Of a stretch of 7,204 bases of DNA, positions 1 through 6,149 are shown one piece after another. A model generated the notes under the pieces. It worked only from the letters and a program-made list of their open reading frames with translations. It did not search any database and was not told the DNA's origin. The stretch's first letter is position 1. Each line of letters begins with the position of its first letter. The position numbers were made by a program, and so were the translations under genes. The DNA comes from UBA4664 sp038244585 (GTDB lineage: Bacteria; Patescibacteriota; Saccharimonadia; UBA4664). The stretch lies in assembly GCA_038244585.1 (NCBI GenBank), contig JBBRTI010000030.1, positions 1 to 7,204 of the forward strand, read 5' to 3'.

Positions 1-1251
1 CAGTATAAGAAGTATTCAAAGTGGCGCGCTTCGTGGTGGCTTAAGACCAGCGGTCGCGTTGCGGGCCTCATGTGGGGCGGTAGTTTTGAGCACGAGCTCA
101 CCTATATCGGCATTGATACCACGCCGCTCTATGTATTGCTCGTTTGTGAGTACGCTGAATTAAATCCAGGCATCTTCGAAGAAGTAGTCACCCGGCGCGA
201 TGGGGCCCAGGTAACCATCCGTGAATCGGTGATGGAGGCGATGCACTGGATGAACGAGCACCGCCAGAGCCATGGATTCTTGGCCCGCCGTCGCCGCAAC
301 GTCCTATCATTATTCTTTGAGAGCTGGCGTGACTCACACCTGGCCTACCTTTATCCGAGTGGTAAGTTGGCCTCTTTGTCACGACCAGTCGTGCATTTGG
401 AGGTGCAAGTTCTGTACGTTGATGCCCTGCGCGCAGCCTCCAAAGCCCTGCCGAACGAGCATCTGTCCCACGTTTGGAAACAGCATGGCGATGAGTTGGC
501 AGCTCTCACAGTCGAGCGTTTTTGGATGCCCGATTACGGCTATTTCACGATGGCTCTAGACCCGGACCGCCAAGGCAGGCTCCGCCCGATTCCGACGCCG
601 GCCTCAAGCCCCGGCTGGATGCTCGACAGCACCATTTTTGATGGAATTGCAGCCGACGAGCAGCAAACCTACGTGGAGGCGATCGTGCGGCGCTTGGGTT
701 CCAGTGAGTTCGTGACCAAAGCCGGCATCCGAGCGCGCGGCAACGGTAGCGACTCCGGCCTGGGCGTGGCCGACTATCATGGCAGCTGGACGGTCTGGCC
801 GATGGACACTTTCAAATACGCCCGGGGCCTTCGTCGTCACGGTCTGCCCAAGCTGGCCCACGAGATGGAGCAGCGGATACTGCGAGCGGTTAATGAAGGC
901 GGCTCGTTCTACGAATACTTTCTGGTCTCACCGGCCGGCGAGGTCCTGTGGCGCCCGCATTTTAAACCGGCCCAGAAGCCAAGCCGTCATATTAATATCC
1001 AGATTCTGCCCGAGCGCGACTTGGGCTGGACCATTGTGGCCTGCCTGTTGATCGGCCGCCAGAGAATCAAAGCCGTTTCGTCGGCCGCCTGGCGTGGTGA
1101 ACTGGAGCAGGAAGTCCTGACCCACCTGCGCCACCAAACCGAGCACCCGCAGACCGAATATCCCTTCGACGTCCGCCGCGTCCGCGGAGTCTTCAAAGTG
1201 GCGGCCAAGGCCTCGGTAGCGGTTTTTCAGGAATATGTTTTGAAACGATAA
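1..1251 (+). CDS. Glycogen-debranching-type (amylo-alpha-1,6-glucosidase-like) glycosidase, 5' partial
   Basis: The frame is open from base 1, so the start and N-terminal domains lie outside the window; 416 codons are visible, ending in a tandem TAA TAA. The visible part looks like the (alpha/alpha)6-barrel catalytic domain of bacterial debranching enzymes, which remove alpha-1,6 branches from glycogen-like polymers. Supporting motifs (visible numbering): IGIDTTPLYVLL near 37-48, ESWRDS with W109 and D111 (the family has a W-x-D-S/K acid motif here), a following HLEVQ segment, and DYHGSWTVWPMDT at 258-270, matching the family's Y-H-x-G-x-V-W-P-x-D-T block. Near the C-terminus the usual P-Q-A-W block is not recognisable; ILPERDLGW stands in its place, so this is a diverged member. 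It could instead be another six-hairpin glycosidase. It converges on the membrane-protein gene, with hairpins between them. Inferred to be cytoplasmic; substrate not determinable. Family assignment is moderately sure, exact activity is not. Confidence 0.72.
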   Translation, partial: QYKKYSKWRASWWLKTSGRVAGLMWGGSFEHELTYIGIDTTPLYVLLVCEYAELNPGIFEEVVTRRDGAQVTIRESVMEAMHWMNEHRQSHGFLARRRRNVLSLFFESWRDSHLAYLYPSGKLASLSRPVVHLEVQVLYVDALRAASKALPNEHLSHVWKQHGDELAALTVERFWMPDYGYFTMALDPDRQGRLRPIPTPASSPGWMLDSTIFDGIAADEQQTYVEAIVRRLGSSEFVTKAGIRARGNGSDSGLGVADYHGSWTVWPMDTFKYARGLRRHGLPKLAHEMEQRILRAVNEGGSFYEYFLVSPAGEVLWRPHFKPAQKPSRHINIQILPERDLGWTIVACLLIGRQRIKAVSSAAWRGELEQEVLTHLRHQTEHPQTEYPFDVRRVRGVFKVAAKASVAVFQEYVLKR

Positions 1252-1275
1252 TAAAAGCCACCCGGAATGGGTAGC
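1249..1275 (-). terminator. Intrinsic terminator of the membrane-protein gene (minus strand)
   Basis: On the minus strand GCTACCC and GGGTGGC pair over 7 bp with one T-G wobble and a 5-nt loop (ATTCC), followed at once by TTTTATTA. That is classical intrinsic-terminator form, 32 bases past the TAA at 1307-1309. The T-run overlaps the stop codons of the convergent glycosidase gene. On the plus strand the wobble becomes a C-A mismatch and no T-run follows, so the signal is directional. Confidence 0.6.
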
Positions 1276-1277
1276 AG

Positions 1278-1303
1278 GGCGGGGAGGCGGAGGCCTCCCC
1301 GCC
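1278..1303. terminator. GC-rich 11-bp hairpin between convergent genes
   Basis: GGCGGGGAGGC pairs perfectly with GCCTCCCCGCC around a 4-nt loop (GGAG). It lies 26 bases after the glycosidase stop and 3 bases after the stop of the opposing gene. Neither strand has a T-run immediately after it, so it may act as a factor-assisted terminator or 3'-end stabiliser for both transcripts. For the minus-strand gene it stacks with the T-tailed hairpin at 1249-1275. Confidence 0.5.
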
Positions 1304-1306
1304 GCG

Positions 1307-1753
1307 TTACTCGGCGTCGGATGGCGCGGTTGCATCAGAGCTCAGTCTTCGCTTAGAAGCGAAGACGATGAAGCCGATGCAACCAATGCCGACGGTGTTC
1401 CAAAAGAACGCGGGCAGTAATTCTCGCGGTGTGTTCGCCGTGGTGTAGTGGATGTAGATTAGCTGTCCAAGGATGAATACCGAATAGGTCAAAACCAGGT
1501 AGGTCACGGCCAGCAGGCGATGCACCAGCCAATCGGCGTAGGGCAGAACGTGGACATCACCCTCATCCAGGGCCTGGGATACAAAGACCAGGTTAAGGAT
1601 TGGCCAAACGATAACTGCACTTAAAGGCTTAGGCAGACCGTCTGTTAAAAATAGGTAAAGGAATACCCCGTTGACGGCTCCGAAGTACAGGATCGCCGTC
1701 AAGATTTTCGGCCGGAGCGCGATCGTTGTCTTAGCGCCGGTTACGGTTCTCAT
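1307..1753 (-). CDS. Unknown four-helix integral membrane protein
   Basis: 148 aa, not recognised as a named family. Four hydrophobic stretches are visible at about residues 17-38, 44-62, 80-103 and 112-132, with a short basic N-terminus (R2, K8, R14, K16) and the basic cluster KRR at 134-136 before an acidic, Ser/Ala-rich tail ending DAE. The charges fit both ends being cytoplasmic. An acidic loop (DEGD, 63-66) and a W75/H78/R79 segment lie between helices 2 and 3. The start is chosen at 1753 rather than the upstream in-frame ATG at 1765: GGGAG at 1759-1763 sits 5 nt before the 1753 ATG, while the 1765 ATG has no Shine-Dalgarno and would itself overlap this site. It is a single-gene unit with its own promoter at 1796-1824, divergent from uvrA. 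Any function would be a guess. Confidence 0.72.
   Translation of the reverse strand: MRTVTGAKTTIALRPKILTAILYFGAVNGVFLYLFLTDGLPKPLSAVIVWPILNLVFVSQALDEGDVHVLPYADWLVHRLLAVTYLVLTYSVFILGQLIYIHYTTANTPRELLPAFFWNTVGIGCIGFIVFASKRRLSSDATAPSDAE
1345..1366. repeat. 22-nt inverted repeat inside the membrane-protein gene
   Basis: GTCTTCGCTT at 1345-1354 and its exact reverse complement AAGCGAAGAC at 1357-1366 are separated by two bases. As RNA it would form a 9-bp stem with a 4-nt loop. It lies in the codons for the end of the last membrane helix and the following basic cluster, 35-57 bases before the stop. It may be chance from codon use (Phe-Ala-Ser-Lys-Arg-Arg), or a pause or stability element. Confidence 0.5.
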
Positions 1754-1758
1754 GGTTA

Positions 1759-1763
1759 CTCCC
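1759..1763 (-). promoter_or_regulatory. Ribosome binding site deciding the 1753 start
   Basis: GGGAG on the minus strand lies 5 nt before the ATG at 1753-1751. The alternative ATG at 1765 overlaps this site and is preceded by CAACAGAT, which has no Shine-Dalgarno character. This supports the shorter 148-aa product. Confidence 0.65.
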
Positions 1764-1795
1764 ATATCTGTTGCAGGTTGTCAAAGCATCTTTGT

Positions 1796-1824
1796 ATATT
1801 AGAATATTTATGTTAAAAAGTAAA
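1796..1824 (-). promoter_or_regulatory. Candidate promoter for the membrane-protein gene
   Basis: On the minus strand TTTACT (1819-1824) is separated by 17 bp from TAATAT (1796-1801). Each hexamer matches the sigma70 consensus at four of six positions. The predicted start is near 1789, giving a leader of about 35 nt to the ATG at 1753. The surroundings are strongly AT-rich relative to the flanking genes. A TTGACA at 1779-1784 (minus strand) has no -10 at a proper distance and is not used here. Confidence 0.45.
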
Positions 1825-1870
1825 GTAGTCGCGCTTGCCCGTGGTTTAGATTTCGGCGCGGCCTTAACCA

Positions 1871-1899
1871 TTGCCAGCCGAACAAAAACTGTGTACAAT
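1871..1899 (+). promoter_or_regulatory. uvrA promoter
   Basis: TTGCCA at 1871-1876 and TACAAT at 1894-1899 are spaced by 17 bp, each five of six to the sigma70 consensus. The start would be near 1906, about 31 nt before the uvrA ATG at 1937. The in-frame TTG at 1871 is the first base of the -35 element and cannot lie on this transcript, which rules out the longer UvrA reading. No convincing LexA-type operator overlaps it. Confidence 0.72.
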
Positions 1900-1914
1900 T
1901 ACCCCTTGTAAACG

Positions 1915-1931
1915 CTGGTTAATCACTGGTT
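1915..1931 (+). repeat. Direct repeat CTGGTT in the uvrA leader
   Basis: CTGGTT occurs at 1915-1920 and again at 1926-1931, an 11-bp period, between the predicted transcription start and the uvrA ATG. One helical turn is a typical operator spacing, but the units are only six bases long and could be chance. Confidence 0.25.
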
Positions 1932-1936
1932 GGAAT

Positions 1937-4795
1937 ATGGCTGACAAAATCGTCGTTCGCGGGGCTCGTGAGCACAATCTGAAGAATATCGATATCGAGA
2001 TTCCGCGCGATAAACTGGTGGTGATAACCGGGTTGTCGGGATCTGGCAAGTCATCGCTGGCATTCGATACGATTTACGCCGAAGGACAGCGTCGCTACGT
2101 CGAGAGTCTGAGCGCCTATGCGCGTCAATTTCTGGGTCTGATGGAGAAGCCTGACGTCGACCAGATCGACGGTTTGTCGCCTGCTATCTCCATCGATCAG
2201 AAGTCATCATCCCGCAACCCGCGTTCCACAGTGGGGACCGTCACCGAAATCTATGATTACTTGAGGCTCCTTTATGCCCGCGTTGGTATCCCGCACTGCC
2301 CTATCTGCGGCAACGAAGTTACCCGTCAGACCACCGGCCAGATCGTCGACCAGATTCTGGAGCTGCCAGCCGACACTCGTATCATGCTGCTGGCACCAGT
2401 AATCGATGACAAGAAAGGGGAGCACCGCAACGTGGCCGTCGAGTTGAAGAAGGCCGGTTATACCCGCTTGCGCGTTAACGGTCATATCATCGACGCCGCC
2501 GAATTCCCGACCTTGGACAAACAGAAAAAGCATACCATCGAGGCCGTGGTCGACCGCTTGGCCGTCGATCCTGAGCTGCAGCAGCGCCTCGCCGAAGCGG
2601 TAGAGCAGGGGCGGAAGTTGAGCGACGGCATCATCAAGGTTCTGCAGGCCGATACGGAGGTTGAGCAGATTTTCAGCGAGCACTACGCCTGCCCGATTCA
2701 CCGCGAAATCAGTTTGCAGGAAATTGCGCCTCGTAATTTCAGCTTTAACTCGCCGCACGGAGCCTGCCCGCATTGTACTGGTCTGGGGACGCGGCTTGAG
2801 GTTGACCCCGAAGTAGTCATCCCCAATCGCCGCCTGACCATCGCCGAAGGTGCCATCCGTCCGTGGAGCAAGACGACTAGCCGCATGAACTGGTACACCA
2901 AGCTGCTCCAAGGCGTGGCTGATACGCTGGGCTTCAGCCTGGACGTGCCTATAACCGAGATGAAGCCGTCCGATCTGCGAACCATCCTCTACGGCGCCGG
3001 CGACATGACCATCAAGATGAAGGGCCCGGGCGGCCGCGTCTATCACACCACCTACGAAGGCGTCATCCCCAACATGGAACGCCGATACCATGAGACCGAT
3101 TCGGATTTCGTGCGCAAGGATATCGAAAAATACATGACCGAGCGCGAATGCCCGGTTTGCCACGGCAAGCGCCTCAAGCCGGAAAGTCTGGCCGTGACGG
3201 TGGCCGGTAAATCCATCGTCGACCTGACGACGCTCAGTATTGGCGATGCCATCGTGCTGTTCGGCAACCTCGACTTGGACGAGCGAGGCGCCATCATCGC
3301 CAAGCAGATTCTCAAGGAGATTTGCGCCCGCCTCAGCTTCCTTTCCGACGTCGGTCTGACCTATCTGACCCTGGACCGCAGCGCCAACACTCTGGCCGGC
3401 GGCGAGGCTCAGCGCATTCGGCTGGCGACGCAGATCGGCTCCAGCCTCATGGGCGTGCTCTACATTCTGGACGAGCCCAGCATCGGCCTGCACCAGCGTG
3501 ACAACGACCGTCTCATCAAGACGCTGCTGCGGCTGCGCGACCTAGGTAATACGGTCATCGTCGTAGAACACGATGAGGACACCATCCGCATGGCCGACTT
3601 CGTCATCGACATCGGTCCGTTAGCAGGCGAGCACGGCGGGGAAGTTGTAGCCGCCTGCGCTCCCAAAGACTTGTCCAAAAACCCGCGCAGCCTGACCGGC
3701 ATGTATCTCAGCGGCGAGCGCGAAATCGCCATCCCCAAGAAGCGTCGGCTGGGCAATGGAAAATATATCAAGGTTAAGAACGCCCGTGAAAACAACCTTC
3801 AGAACGTGGATGTAGAAATTCCACTGGGGCGCCTGGTGACCGTGACCGGCGTATCGGGCTCAGGCAAGTCCAGCTTGGTTAACGACATCATCGCTAAAAA
3901 ACTGGCCCAGGTATTCCATCGTGCCGGCGACATCCCGGGCAAGCATGACGACATCGAAGGCATTAAGAACCTAGATAAGGTTATTTCCGTCGACCAGAGC
4001 GCCATCGGCCGCACGCCTAGGAGTAACCCGGCCACCTACACCGGCGTCTTCGGTGATATCCGCGAGCTGTTCGCCCAAGTGCCGGAAGCCAAGATCCGCG
4101 GCTACAAGGCCGGCCGGTTCAGCTTCAACGTCAAAGGAGGCCGCTGTGAGTTGTGCCGCGGCGATGGCATTATCAAGATTGAGATGCACTTTTTGCCCGA
4201 CGTCTACGTCACCTGCGAGGAGTGCAAAGGCCGTCGCTACAACCGTGAAGCCCTGGAGATCGCCTACAAGGGTAAGAACATCTCCGAGGTCCTGGATATG
4301 ACCATTGAGGAGGCTGCCGGCTTTTTCGAGAACATCCCGCCCATCAAGCGCAAATTTGACACGCTAGTGAGCGTGGGTCTAGGCTATATCCGTCTGGGCC
4401 AGTCCGCCACGACTTTCAGCGGCGGCGAAGCTCAGCGCATCAAGCTGGCCACCGAACTGGCGCGCCGCAGCACCGGCAAAACGCTCTACATCCTGGACGA
4501 GCCGACCACCGGCCTCCACTTTGAGGATGTCCATCGCCTGCTGGGCGTGCTGAACGCCCTTGTCAACACCGGCAACTCGGTGTTGGTCATCGAGCACAAC
4601 CTGGACGTCATCAAGTCCAGTGACTGGGTCATCGACCTAGGTCCGGAAGGCGGTACGGGCGGCGGACTCCTGGTGTCGCAGGGAACACCGGAACAAGTCG
4701 CCAAAAACGCCAAGAGCCACACCGGCACGTATCTGGCGCGCATCTTTACATCACACGAAGCTAAAAAAGCCAAACTCCAAACCGCCAAAGTCTAG
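1937..4795 (+). CDS. uvrA: UvrA, excision nuclease subunit A
   Basis: 952 aa, close to the usual bacterial length (about 940-960). UvrA is the ABC-type ATPase dimer that finds bulky or helix-distorting DNA lesions and loads UvrB. Seen in order: Walker A I GLSGSGKSS 32-40; the UvrB-binding and insertion regions; zinc finger at C252-x2-H255 ... C277-x2-C280; signature I LAGGE 486-490; Walker B I LDEPSIGLHQRD with D512/E513; Walker A II GVSGSGKSS 638-646; the essential C-terminal zinc finger C737-x2-C740-x19-C760-x2-C763; signature II SGGE 828-831; Walker B II D854/E855. Two departures from the usual form: the first finger has His where most homologues have Cys, and signature I has Ala487 in place of Ser. 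Site II is canonical. The start at 1937 is preferred to an in-frame TTG at 1871 because that TTG lies in the promoter, and family proteins begin like MADKIVVRGAREHNLKNI. Its Shine-Dalgarno is weak (TTGGA). A small gene follows after 21 bases. uvrB is not in the window. Confidence 0.98.
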   Translation: MADKIVVRGAREHNLKNIDIEIPRDKLVVITGLSGSGKSSLAFDTIYAEGQRRYVESLSAYARQFLGLMEKPDVDQIDGLSPAISIDQKSSSRNPRSTVGTVTEIYDYLRLLYARVGIPHCPICGNEVTRQTTGQIVDQILELPADTRIMLLAPVIDDKKGEHRNVAVELKKAGYTRLRVNGHIIDAAEFPTLDKQKKHTIEAVVDRLAVDPELQQRLAEAVEQGRKLSDGIIKVLQADTEVEQIFSEHYACPIHREISLQEIAPRNFSFNSPHGACPHCTGLGTRLEVDPEVVIPNRRLTIAEGAIRPWSKTTSRMNWYTKLLQGVADTLGFSLDVPITEMKPSDLRTILYGAGDMTIKMKGPGGRVYHTTYEGVIPNMERRYHETDSDFVRKDIEKYMTERECPVCHGKRLKPESLAVTVAGKSIVDLTTLSIGDAIVLFGNLDLDERGAIIAKQILKEICARLSFLSDVGLTYLTLDRSANTLAGGEAQRIRLATQIGSSLMGVLYILDEPSIGLHQRDNDRLIKTLLRLRDLGNTVIVVEHDEDTIRMADFVIDIGPLAGEHGGEVVAACAPKDLSKNPRSLTGMYLSGEREIAIPKKRRLGNGKYIKVKNARENNLQNVDVEIPLGRLVTVTGVSGSGKSSLVNDIIAKKLAQVFHRAGDIPGKHDDIEGIKNLDKVISVDQSAIGRTPRSNPATYTGVFGDIRELFAQVPEAKIRGYKAGRFSFNVKGGRCELCRGDGIIKIEMHFLPDVYVTCEECKGRRYNREALEIAYKGKNISEVLDMTIEEAAGFFENIPPIKRKFDTLVSVGLGYIRLGQSATTFSGGEAQRIKLATELARRSTGKTLYILDEPTTGLHFEDVHRLLGVLNALVNTGNSVLVIEHNLDVIKSSDWVIDLGPEGGTGGGLLVSQGTPEQVAKNAKSHTGTYLARIFTSHEAKKAKLQTAKV

Positions 4796-4804
4796 CTTCC
4801 GAAC

Positions 4805-4810
4805 GGGAGG
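4805..4810 (+). promoter_or_regulatory. Strong ribosome binding site deciding a GTG start
   Basis: GGGAGG directly abuts the ATG at 4811, leaving no spacing, but stands 6 nt before the in-frame GTG at 4817. Normal initiation geometry therefore favours the GTG. It lies 10 bases after the uvrA stop codon. Confidence 0.6.
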
Positions 4811-4816
4811 ATGAAC

Positions 4817-5131
4817 GTGGATACTGATCAGCAGCCTGTTATGCTGTCACGGGATCAATTACTCAGAGGTATCCCAGGTCTCCGAATCGGCTTTGGGACC
4901 TACTTGTATCAGAAACGCTTGCTGTGGGACCATTTGCCAAGCCCGGAATTGTTTCGTGCGGTCGATAGTAACAGCCCCGATGCCGATGAACTCATTCGAC
5001 TCGAGATCCGGACATTGACTGGCTATAAGGCAACCCAGGGCAGCCTCACCTACTACCGCCGGCGAATTGAAACTTGGATTCGGCTCGCGGGACTCCCAAT
5101 ATGCTGTGAGATTGCTTCGTGGCCCCGTTAA
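4817..5131 (+). CDS. Unknown 104-aa protein in the uvrA transcription unit
   Basis: Not recognised. 104 aa from the GTG at 4817 (106 aa if the ATG at 4811 is used); the GTG is favoured because GGGAGG is 6 nt upstream of it. It begins 21 bases after the uvrA stop with no promoter visible in the gap, and a strong terminator follows it, so a uvrA-plus-this-gene transcript is the simplest reading. The protein is soluble, with no signal peptide or membrane segment. It is rich in Arg (12) and aromatic residues and near neutral overall. A mostly helical fold is plausible: an acidic helix around DADELIRLEIRTL (54-66) is followed by a turn and a basic helix containing YYRRRIETWIR. That arrangement vaguely recalls a helix-turn-helix, but no family motif proves it. 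Two adjacent cysteines (CC) lie near the C-terminus. Function unknown; a role beside UvrA is inferred from position alone. Confidence 0.68.
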   Translation: MDTDQQPVMLSRDQLLRGIPGLRIGFGTYLYQKRLLWDHLPSPELFRAVDSNSPDADELIRLEIRTLTGYKATQGSLTYYRRRIETWIRLAGLPICCEIASWPR

Positions 5132-5153
5132 GTGTCGTAATGACACCACAAAC

Positions 5154-5184
5154 AAACCGGTAGCGTAGGCTGCCGGTTTTTCTT
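5154..5184 (+). terminator. Intrinsic terminator of the uvrA transcription unit
   Basis: AACCGGTAGC (5155-5164) pairs with GCTGCCGGTT (5169-5178) over 10 bp with one T-G wobble around the loop GTAG; a further A-T pair is possible at 5154/5179. The stem runs into TTTTTCTT. It lies 23 bases after the stop of the 104-aa gene and reads as a standard rho-independent terminator on the plus strand. A minor 5-bp hairpin (GTGTC/GACAC, 5132-5146) precedes it. Confidence 0.88.
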
Positions 5185-5211
5185 GTTGATGCCGTTCTTG
5201 ATTAGTTCTCC

Positions 5212-5258
5212 AAAAAAGAGTTCCTGCTCCTCCCAAGATTTAAGGGAGGAGCAGGAAC
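5212..5258 (-). terminator. Intrinsic terminator of the L,D-transpeptidase gene
   Basis: On the minus strand GTTCCTGCTCCTCCC (5258-5244) and GGGAGGAGCAGGAAC (5234-5220) form a perfect 15-bp stem with a 9-nt loop, followed by TCTTTTTT (5219-5212). It begins 4 bases after the TAA at 5265-5263. No T-run follows on the plus strand, so it serves the minus-strand gene. With the plus-strand terminator at 5154-5184 it insulates two convergent units. Confidence 0.9.
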
Positions 5259-5262
5259 GTAA

Positions 5263-6042
5263 TTAGCTCACGACGCTGACCGGGCTGCCAACCCGCAGGC
5301 TGTCATGCACGAGCTTGCTGAACGTCATGATGACGCGCATGCAGCCGTGGCTCACGGGGACGCTTGGCACGCTGTTGGCACCTGGCTCGCCATGGAATGC
5401 GATACCACTGCAGCGAGAGCCGTAGTTGAGGTAACTGGGGTCGTAGAGCACACCATTGGTAACCGAGCTGCTCCGGTCCAGCCCAGTGACTTGGCGGCAA
5501 ATTGTCGCGTGCCCTATAGGGGTGGTTGCTTGGGCAACGGTGCCTTGCGTGGTCTTGTACCGCTGGCCGGAACCGCTGGAAGTGTCGATGGCCTTTATGC
5601 CGCTGGCAAACCGCAGGTACATCACCTGCTTGCTCAAACTGACGCACACCTTGTCGGTACTGCGACAGCCGGCGGGCATGATCACTGGTCGAGCGGTCGC
5701 CATGAAGGTGCGGGTCTGAGGCCCCACGACGCCGTCCCGTCCCAGCTTGTAATCCTTCTGGAACGTCACGACGGCGTGGAACGTGTTAGTGCCGAAGGCA
5801 CCGTCGGCGCCGTTTGGCATGTAGCCTAGCTTGGTCAGACAGTCTTGAAGGTTGCGGACGGCCGTCCCGGAGCTGCCGGTACGTAGGAGGCTTGTGCCGG
5901 TGCTCGTACAGCTGGCAGAAACACTAGACGCTATCGGCGCAGCTAGCGCGCTACCTGAGCTGATAGCAAACAGAGCGCCTGCAATCATGACTACCCTAAA
6001 TGCCGTTGAGACAAAGTGTCCCGTCGATGAGAAAATGTTCAT
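5263..6042 (-). CDS. Secreted L,D-transpeptidase (PG_binding_1 + YkuD)
   Basis: 259 aa. YkuD-family L,D-transpeptidases make 3-3 cross-links in peptidoglycan, or attach proteins to it, outside the membrane. Seen: an N-terminal signal peptide with R16, hydrophobic core about 17-30, and a likely cleavage after ALA (32-34); a PG_binding_1 domain, about 50-116, with the family pattern LRTGSSGTAV-LQ-LGY-DGAFG-T-AV-FQ-DGVVGPQT; and a YkuD domain, about 131-258, with the catalytic signature H217-G218 and S231-H-G-C234-M-R236, C234 being the nucleophile. Besides C234 there are six cysteines (45, 68, 126, 133, 182, 211), an even number that could form disulfides in the exported protein. The start at 6042 is chosen because AAGGGAG lies 4 nt upstream and the signal peptide begins there; a longer frame from 6114 would run through the promoter. 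It has its own promoter and terminator, so it is a single-gene unit. Confidence 0.93.
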   Translation of the reverse strand: MNIFSSTGHFVSTAFRVVMIAGALFAISSGSALAAPIASSVSASCTSTGTSLLRTGSSGTAVRNLQDCLTKLGYMPNGADGAFGTNTFHAVVTFQKDYKLGRDGVVGPQTRTFMATARPVIMPAGCRSTDKVCVSLSKQVMYLRFASGIKAIDTSSGSGQRYKTTQGTVAQATTPIGHATICRQVTGLDRSSSVTNGVLYDPSYLNYGSRCSGIAFHGEPGANSVPSVPVSHGCMRVIMTFSKLVHDSLRVGSPVSVVS

Positions 6043-6046
6043 GGTG

Positions 6047-6053
6047 CTCCCTT
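6047..6053 (-). promoter_or_regulatory. Ribosome binding site deciding the transpeptidase start
   Basis: AAGGGAG on the minus strand ends 4 nt before the ATG at 6042-6040. It fixes the start immediately before the signal peptide and excludes the in-frame upstream start at 6114. Confidence 0.8.
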
Positions 6054-6085
6054 GGAAAACAGACAAATGGTTCAGGGTAGGCAGA

Positions 6086-6094
6086 ATTATAACA
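6086..6094 (-). promoter_or_regulatory. Extended -10 promoter of the transpeptidase gene
   Basis: The minus strand reads TGTTATAAT: a perfect TATAAT (6091-6086) preceded by the TGn extension. No good -35 hexamer is found 16-18 bp upstream, which extended -10 promoters tolerate. The start would be near 6079, giving a leader of about 36 nt that contains the AAGGGAG site. Confidence 0.72.
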
Positions 6095-6123
6095 CGGCGC
6101 TGCCCCCGCCTCATACAAATAGG

Positions 6124-6149
6124 AACGCCCCATCCGAAGATGGAGCGTT
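6124..6149 (-). terminator. UUCG-capped hairpin after the small membrane-protein gene
   Basis: On the minus strand AACGCTCCATC and GATGGGGCGTT form an 11-bp stem with one T-G wobble, closed by C(TTCG)G, the exceptionally stable tetraloop. It begins 4 bases after the TAG at 6156-6154 and ends before the transpeptidase promoter. Only a weak T-rich tail (CCTATTTG) follows, so it may terminate transcription inefficiently or protect the 3' end. Confidence 0.6.

Noticed and set aside
928..1335. 135-codon minus-strand frame across the end of the glycosidase gene
   Set aside because: It spans both intergenic hairpins and the end of the opposing gene, and has no domain.
1756..1784. TTGACA on the minus strand upstream of the membrane-protein gene as its -35
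   Set aside because: At 16-18 bp spacing there is no -10-like hexamer, and the start would fall inside the coding region.
1877..1903. LexA/SOS box near the uvrA promoter
   Set aside because: CGAAC and CTGT half-sites are present, but neither GAAC-N4-GTTC nor CTGT-N8-ACAG is completed.
2207..3493. 428-codon open frame on the minus strand within uvrA
   Set aside because: It is antisense to well-conserved UvrA domains, has no recognisable motif or promoter, and reflects the GC-rich codon use of uvrA.
4859..5236. 125-codon minus-strand frame over the small gene after uvrA
   Set aside because: It runs through both convergent terminators and lacks a promoter or a recognisable protein pattern.
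5305..5829. 174-codon plus-strand frame opposite the transpeptidase gene
   Set aside because: The minus strand carries a full signal peptide, PG-binding and YkuD catalytic motifs; the plus frame shows no domain and has no promoter.
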